NCBI RefSeq assembly: GCF_041260155.1
Contig: NC_091933.1
Location: forward strand, 23,965,174 to 24,029,173
Direction of reading: 5' to 3'
Source: Ptychodera flava
Lineage: Eukaryota > Hemichordata > Enteropneusta > Ptychoderidae
DNA length: 64,000 bases
Shown: one piece after another, positions 58,195-64,000 of the stretch
How the letters are laid out: each line of letters begins with the position of its first letter
Numbering within the stretch: position 1 is the first letter of the stretch
Notes under the pieces: model-generated
The model's database searches: none
What the model was told of the DNA's origin: nothing
What the model saw: the letters and a program-made list of their open reading frames with translations, nothing else
Position numbers and translations under genes: made by a program

Positions 58195-61100
58195 TTATGC
58201 CGTTACTGGCCGCTTGGAGTCGGCACTTTCTTCGAACTCAGCGACAGGCTGTAAATAAAGAAAATTTAGTTACAGCTGGTTATCTTTAAAGAAGGCATGG
58301 CTTCATACGTACAAAAAACGAATGGTGGTTAAGCTTAAAGAGTCTCGAGAATTATTGTCAGCAATTCTCGGGTCCTGAAAAGAAAACCAGGTGAACAGTA
58401 TTTTGACATACGTGTTATGATTACGGAAACTTTGATCTAGTTCAGATTTCGCCTTGCTGTTATGTGTGAGATTACCTCTTCATGCTCATCATTAGTACGT
58501 GTAAAACAGGTTTTGCTGACAATTTGGTTGCCGTGATAACAGTAGAATGGTCGCAACATGTCACGATGAAATTGAGTTACAAACATTAGAGGCAGTTGGG
58601 ACGGGCGTTGCTTAATTCATTGCACTATCAGGGATATAAAGGCATTTGTAGATGACGTCACCCAACTCACCGGTATGTCGTTGCCGACGAGGCGTAGAGT
58701 GACCAACTCGTAGTCAACAATCACTGCAATGACACGACCGTCATTCATCAGGGCACATTTTCTGATCTGCAAATCGGAAAAGTTTATAGACTTTTAAAAT
58801 TTTATGTGCATGATTCTTCGGTATGTAAAACTTACCCAACTGTAAAATATCCCTCACATGCTTTTGGTTGTTGTTGTTGTTGTTGTTTTGTTTTTGTTTT
58901 TTTGTGGGGTTACATTTTCTCTTTTCTATTCTAGCATCTGCATCGAAAGAATTCGAAAATCTATTTATCTATTCTCATATCGCGAGACAGTGGGTCATCT
59001 GATTTTATCCTGATAAAGTCACTGATAATCTTAAAAGCGCGTCACTAACCCTCTTATCGAAGGTGAAACTGGCGACCATCTTTCCCTGGTCGACGTCAAC
59101 CAGCCCGAGTGACTTTTTAACTTTCTCGCTGGACAGTACCAGAACGCGTCTGTCGATGGTGGCGTCCACTATCATACCATCAGAGAGAATATGAGGCATC
59201 TTCCATTGCCGCAGCATCTCACCTACCGGAAAAAAATATGTAAACCAAAAGTGACCAGAAAGTTGAGGGAAATTGTCACTATCGTACAAAGGAATAATAC
59301 AAAAAAGTTTCATAGTATTCGATTTGTGTTTTTATATGAATCGTCTATGAAAAAAAGGCTTTACTCTGATAGATACCTGACTTGGATGACCATAGGGACC
59401 ACAGCCCATCTCTTTCAGTCACTAGAGTGCTGCCATCTTCGATGAAGCTTTTGAACGTCAAATCTTCCGGTAGGGTACATTGTACAGCAACTGCAAACGT
59501 CAATAAAAGAGTTTACCTGACATTTGCGACACATAATTTAATCAACAACCAAAAAACAGCTTAAAGGGAGGGTGTCGTCTGAGCTGCACCTGTGTGCGAC
59601 TTTCTTGTGTTCCATACACGATATCTAGAAGCATCACATCAACATACCTGCAACATTTTGAATTTTACGATGTAGATTAAACATGTTTTAACTTTCATCA
59701 ATCGCCAACGTATTTGGATACAATGTTTACATTGGCCGAGTGAGTCCGATCCCATCTTTGAGCGCGGTTCAGAAAACTCTCCCTTTAAAACCCCCTTGTT
59801 AGGTTTTTGTCGAAAACTACCTTTTCACTTTCTATATCTTCCATTATAAATACAGTAAAGAGATGTCTACAGTCACCTGACTCTTGGACAGGAAAAGGCA
59901 ATGGAAAATGGATGTTTTGTTAATGAAAATATAGGAAGTTTTATTTGCCAAAGTATTTTTTCAACGTTTGATCCTAATACTACAAAGTCCATCTTTGGGA
60001 ATTTCCTTTGTATGAGTACCGCATATTGCCAAACAATTACCTTCGCCAATGTTTAACACTGAGTTGGCCTTGACATCGAGAATGCTGTCATCTTCTTGTA
60101 CGACTGAACAAGTCGAGCGCAGAAAAAGAAGGGCGCCACCTGGAGAAATATCATAACTAATATCAACTGTCTTCCCTCCAGGTGCTATGATTCTGAAGGC
60201 AATCTTTCTCTCTGCAATTTTCCAAACTTGTAGACCGGTCGAATGGAAATGTAACACGGCGACATTGCCCTTCCGGTCTGTCCTGATATCGTAACAATTC
60301 TCGTTGACGTCTGAGGCAAGTTTTGCCACCGATTCACCGCTCTCAACGCTGAACAGAAGCACCTGTTGCTCGAAGGGACTCCCCGCTAAGACTTCCTTTC
60401 CACCGTTCACCACAGAACAGAGGAGATACCGAGACATGTTTCCCTCTCCGCAGCTGTGCTTGATTTTCCACGTTTCAAGATTAACTATGCTCAATGACTT
60501 CTCATCGCCGTCACCTGTCCTAGAAAACACTGTTTTCTCATCGAGCCACTGGGTGTAATTTTTACCCGAAGACTCGAAAGGTATGTCCTTGACGGCGTGA
60601 CGAAGTTTGTGCCTGCCGTTCATCAGGGTCCATTGGCTAGAGACCACGCCTGTCCCTTCTTTCGTTGATATCGTCAACAACTGGTCGCCCTGGCGTCCCC
60701 TCAAAACATGGAGTTGTATGAATTTCTCCTCCTCTTTACCCAAAGTATTATCCCCCTCGCTGGTATTGTGGCGGCTTGTGTCCCAGACCCTGACATTGTG
60801 GTCGTCATAGCAACTTGAAACGAGTAACTTTCCCTGGGTAGTGACTACAGACCGAGTACGGAAATTGGGAAATACGTCCGCCTTCGTTCCCGAGTCCATG
60901 TTCCAAAAGGTGGTCGACATTGGCGCAACTCCGATGAAGTATGGCCCGGTTTCTGAAGTGCAAATTCGATTGAAAAATGCAACCCCGTCCCTGGCGGCTT
61001 CTTCTAAGAAGACGCTTCGGTCGACTATTTTATCCCCTCTGACGTCAAACAACATCAACCTGTTGGTGGGTTTTGTAAGGAAGAGCACCTCGCCCGGTGA

Positions 61101-64000
61101 GTGCTGGTCAGCAAACGTATTCTTTCCTCGTCCTCCTGTTGAAATATCCTAGCTCTCCGAACAAGGGCTAAGTGATTGGCAGTGTCTGCGATGGTAAAGT
61201 ACCTGTGGGTCGGGTCTTTGAAGACAACAAACTCATCAACGACAGCGAAAAGTGTCTCTGTGTACACGGTCGGTGCGTTTCCGAGCTCGCTGGCCACTTC
61301 CCCTTCAATCATCACCGGTTTGAGACTTTCTTCGAAGTCGATCATCTTGACGTACCCAAAGCCAACGATAAATAGCCGGGAAGTCACGCTGAATATGTTC
61401 ATGGGACGGGTGTTGTCTTCTGCTGATATTTTCTCCACTCTTTGGAGAAGTTCGCCGTTGCCGAACTTGTAGATGCTTGTGTCGCTATCTGATACCACGG
61501 CAATGTATCGCTCGCCGTGACAAAGCTGGATGTCCACGATGTTCTTCCCTGCATTTTCAATTCCTCTAACCAATACCCCATCACTGATTGACCATATCTT
61601 TACAGTTTGATCATTTCCACCTGTGAAAGATAAATGCTCGCATGTATATATACAGTAAACACGCGATCAGAAATAAGTTGTTTGCGGATCATATGTGCAC
61701 TTTAGTCGGGGCGAACGTTTACCTGTATATCATGGTGGCTCTTATGAACCAACTAAAAATTGCATTTACTTTAAATTACCGCATAAATGAAATAAACAAG
61801 ATTGGAACTAATTTGGGATAATTGGATGGCGAAGTATTGCCGATTTAATCTACAAATGTAATCTCATCTGCTTTTCTTTTTATATTACACACTTGTTTTT
61901 ATGAGTAATTTGCGATATTGCAACGTTCAGCTATATGGCACCTAACACTTTTGAGAAATTTGCAAAATATGAAAATCCAATTATCCCAAATTAGTTCCAA
62001 TCGTGTTAATAGTGCAATATGGACAAAATGCCGTTCGAAATTCTGAGTATATTATTGAAAATATCCATTAATGCGTCTTGAAGCGGGCTGCTGTGCATTG
62101 ACTAGCATGGCATACACAATGAAAAGTAGGCGGGTGGATGGCAGGCCAAATTATGGGGACAAATCGAAGGATACGTGAGTGGGCTTAGAAGAATTGATAA
62201 AATTCACGCAAAATCAACGGACAGACCGGAACAAAAGTCTTACGTTAAAATAAGCGATGACGATCTCGTTTTCAGTGCCATAAAGAGCTCATTGCATGAA
62301 AGTACGAAGTCGATGACACAGAAGTACTCAGAGTTGTATAAAACGACAAATGCACGATATTAAATGCAAGGAACTACTGCCATCTTTGAGCTGGGAAGGG
62401 ACATTAAAGGCATACAGTGACCTGTAAGCTAAATATTCCCATATATGGTCAAAGGGGTGTTCCTTGGTATTCAATATGCCCATGTGAGGGCGCTGTTTTT
62501 AAAAAGCGGCCAACCGCTTACAATCAGTGATTGGTTAGATTTTCTCTTTCCGTGGTAACTGTGGCAAAATTGGAACAGGTGACAGTATAGTATCGCATAT
62601 CTAGCCTATAATGGATGAAAGGTTGATTTGCAAGGCTATGTCAGTCTGGTGAATATCTTTGTGTTTCATGCACTTGTTGACAAATTGAAACGTTGCTGCA
62701 TATCCAAAAGTAACTTCAAAGATATTACATATCTAATGAACGTCATCTGCACCCCTATCAGTGTGAGGAAACCACGGGTGGTTTTACCTGTGATGACGTA
62801 TTGCCCATTCCTTGTGATTCTCATCGCCGACACCTTGTCTGTGTGTCCCGTCATCGTGTGAATCAAGGGACCACCTGGCTTGGTCAGGCAAAGATGCGAC
62901 GGAAGCAACCCGGCGGTGACGTCACCAACAGCAGCCATGTCGAGTAAGTTACACGCCTCCTAAAACAACCATATAAAAATACCGGGGAAATTGAATATGT
63001 CGAATCTAGACTGAAGCCATTGAAATATGGAGTAAGTTGCGTTGAGATTGATATTTCTGTCTTGCTTTATTCAGAACGACTTAGATTAAAGTAAATCATG
63101 GAATGAAGAACAACATAGAGTGTTTCGTTTTTCTCTGATGACAAATATTGATCAAATTGAAGATGGCTGTCAAATGTGTTAGTTCTGTGCATGCCAAGAT
63201 ATGTATTTTTGTATATATTTTACTGATCACAATTTCAACACCTTCAAATAAACACTCAAGAGCATAAACGAGACTCATAAAGACACAAGAAATTCGAAAT
63301 ATGATGTTCCCGTATACGTAGGCGTTGTACTGTCGAGAAAAATGCCTTCGCTAATTAAGCAAGCTGTCTCCATGACAATCTACACGTGTACACCCTACCA
63401 CGTTTTAACATAGTAATGACGTCACTAAATGAGCTAATGCACTTACGTTTGGCATTCTTCCAAGTAATTGGCCGGGTAACTGATAAGGACTCAATATGAT
63501 CCCTTCTTCGGAGAGCTGTAAAGTTTCTTTGACACGCGTGATGTCTTCGTCGTCTGGAAAAGATTTCGTGGCGGTTCTGAAATCATCCATCACTTGTCTG
63601 AAAGACGCAGAATTAAATAAAAGACTGAAATGTCAGATTTATCAAGAGGTCACTCATATTTCAATTCAATGAGAGTCATGCAAGCACTAAGAGCGTTGGT
63701 TTCCCGTCCATCCAACTTAATTCAGTGGACACCACATACATTCAGGGAGGGACCATTACATCTTTGCATGGGGTTGAAAGAATATGTCATGTGTTTCATC
63801 ATCGTGTGAGTGAGAGATGATATGCCTCTTTTGACTGTCTGGCTGCTCGAATGATTGTTTTGTGATCAACTTTGTTAGCTTTACAGTCTCATCACCTTCG
63901 AGATAACACTGCTGGCTAAGGAACTTCGGCTCATTTACTTCCATACTCATTCACTCATGACATTGCGGTCTACGTCAACTTCTCACCTGAAACTAGTTGC
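58195..64000 (-). CDS. WD-repeat protein, NACHT-WD (NWD)-like C-terminal part; 5' end off window
   Basis: Exons, 5' to 3': 64000-63987 (partial), 63597-63447, 62959-62788, 61620-60041, 59490-59377, 59222-59050, 58766-58671 and 58248-58195 (TAA). Phases agree at every junction. About 760 aa are visible. The N-terminal part here (SPYQLPGQLLGRM ... PSHLCLTKPGGPLIHTMTGH) resembles the link between the NACHT/helical half and the propellers of NWD1/NWD2-type proteins. WD repeats follow, for example GHTDKVSAMRITRNGQYVIT plus GGNDQTVKIWS, and YDDHNVRVWD, enough for about two propellers. The NACHT ATPase itself is not in the window. In 61620-60041 the frame changes between about 61163 and 61103. A 59-nt intron (61162-61104) would restore it, but its donor is poor, so a frameshift or sequence error is possible. 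WD propellers bind proteins; the ligand is unknown. Confidence 0.8.
59561..59788. mobile_element. TTAA-flanked MITE family B, copy 2
   Basis: TTAA at 59561-59564 and 59785-59788. The ends AGGGAGGGTGTCGTC and GAAAACTCTCCCT match copy 1 (30776-31026), inverted relative to it. It sits in the intron of the WD-repeat gene between exons 60041 and 59490. Confidence 0.75.
61800..62002. mobile_element. MITE family A (GATTGGAACTAATTT ends), intact copy
   Basis: Perfect 28-bp terminal inverted repeats: 61800-61827 begins GATTGGAACTAATTTGGG, and 61975-62002 is its exact inverse. The total is 203 bp and non-coding, in an intron of the WD-repeat gene. The target duplication is not clear. Confidence 0.85.

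Overview
This window is nuclear DNA from an animal, most likely an invertebrate deuterostome such as an amphioxus, hemichordate or echinoderm. The evidence is short exons with GT-AG introns, orthologues of animal ciliary and tubulin genes, a NACHT/WD-repeat type protein, an EAR-repeat protein, TTAGGG-type repeats, and a Ty3-like element with the Gmr1 domain order described from deuterostomes. The species cannot be fixed from sequence alone. The DNA is AT-rich, and most of the second half is repeats.

Host genes, left to right: (1) minus strand, 1-2765, the 5' part of a ubiquitin-specific protease with two hydrophobic segments ahead of the catalytic Cys box; (2) plus strand, 5059-8139, a secreted protein made almost only of EAR/EPTP repeats; (3) minus strand, 13841-21926, a complete seven-exon NICN1 orthologue (223 aa), a tubulin polyglutamylase complex subunit; (4) plus strand, 22464-24904, a complete four-exon PIERCE-type microtubule inner protein (122 aa); (5) plus strand, 35024-39554, a four-exon orphan gene for a Cys-rich secreted protein with a GPI-type tail (263 aa); (6) minus strand, 58195 to the right edge, the 3' part of a WD-repeat protein like the C-terminal half of NACHT-WD (NWD) proteins. 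NICN1 and the PIERCE gene lie head to head, with 537 bp between start codons. Both products act on ciliary microtubules, so a shared ciliary promoter is likely.

Mobile DNA fills the rest. A LINE fragment split by a hAT-like element sits in NICN1 intron 1. An inverted repeat enclosing telomere-type CCCTAA repeats lies at 10740-11081. A very young but broken Gmr1-like LTR retrotransposon lies at 40877-47130. The most unusual object is a 9.75-kb foldback element at 47554-57308. Its arms of about 2.2-2.5 kb carry 21-bp satellite arrays in 126-bp higher-order repeats, it is bounded by a 6-bp direct repeat, and its left arm holds two later insertions. At least eight small hairpin or TIR elements (MITE-like) are recognisable, several with clear target duplications and two families present twice.

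All exon joins were worked out by hand from splice signals, reading phase and remembered family sequences. No transcript, database or alignment program was used.
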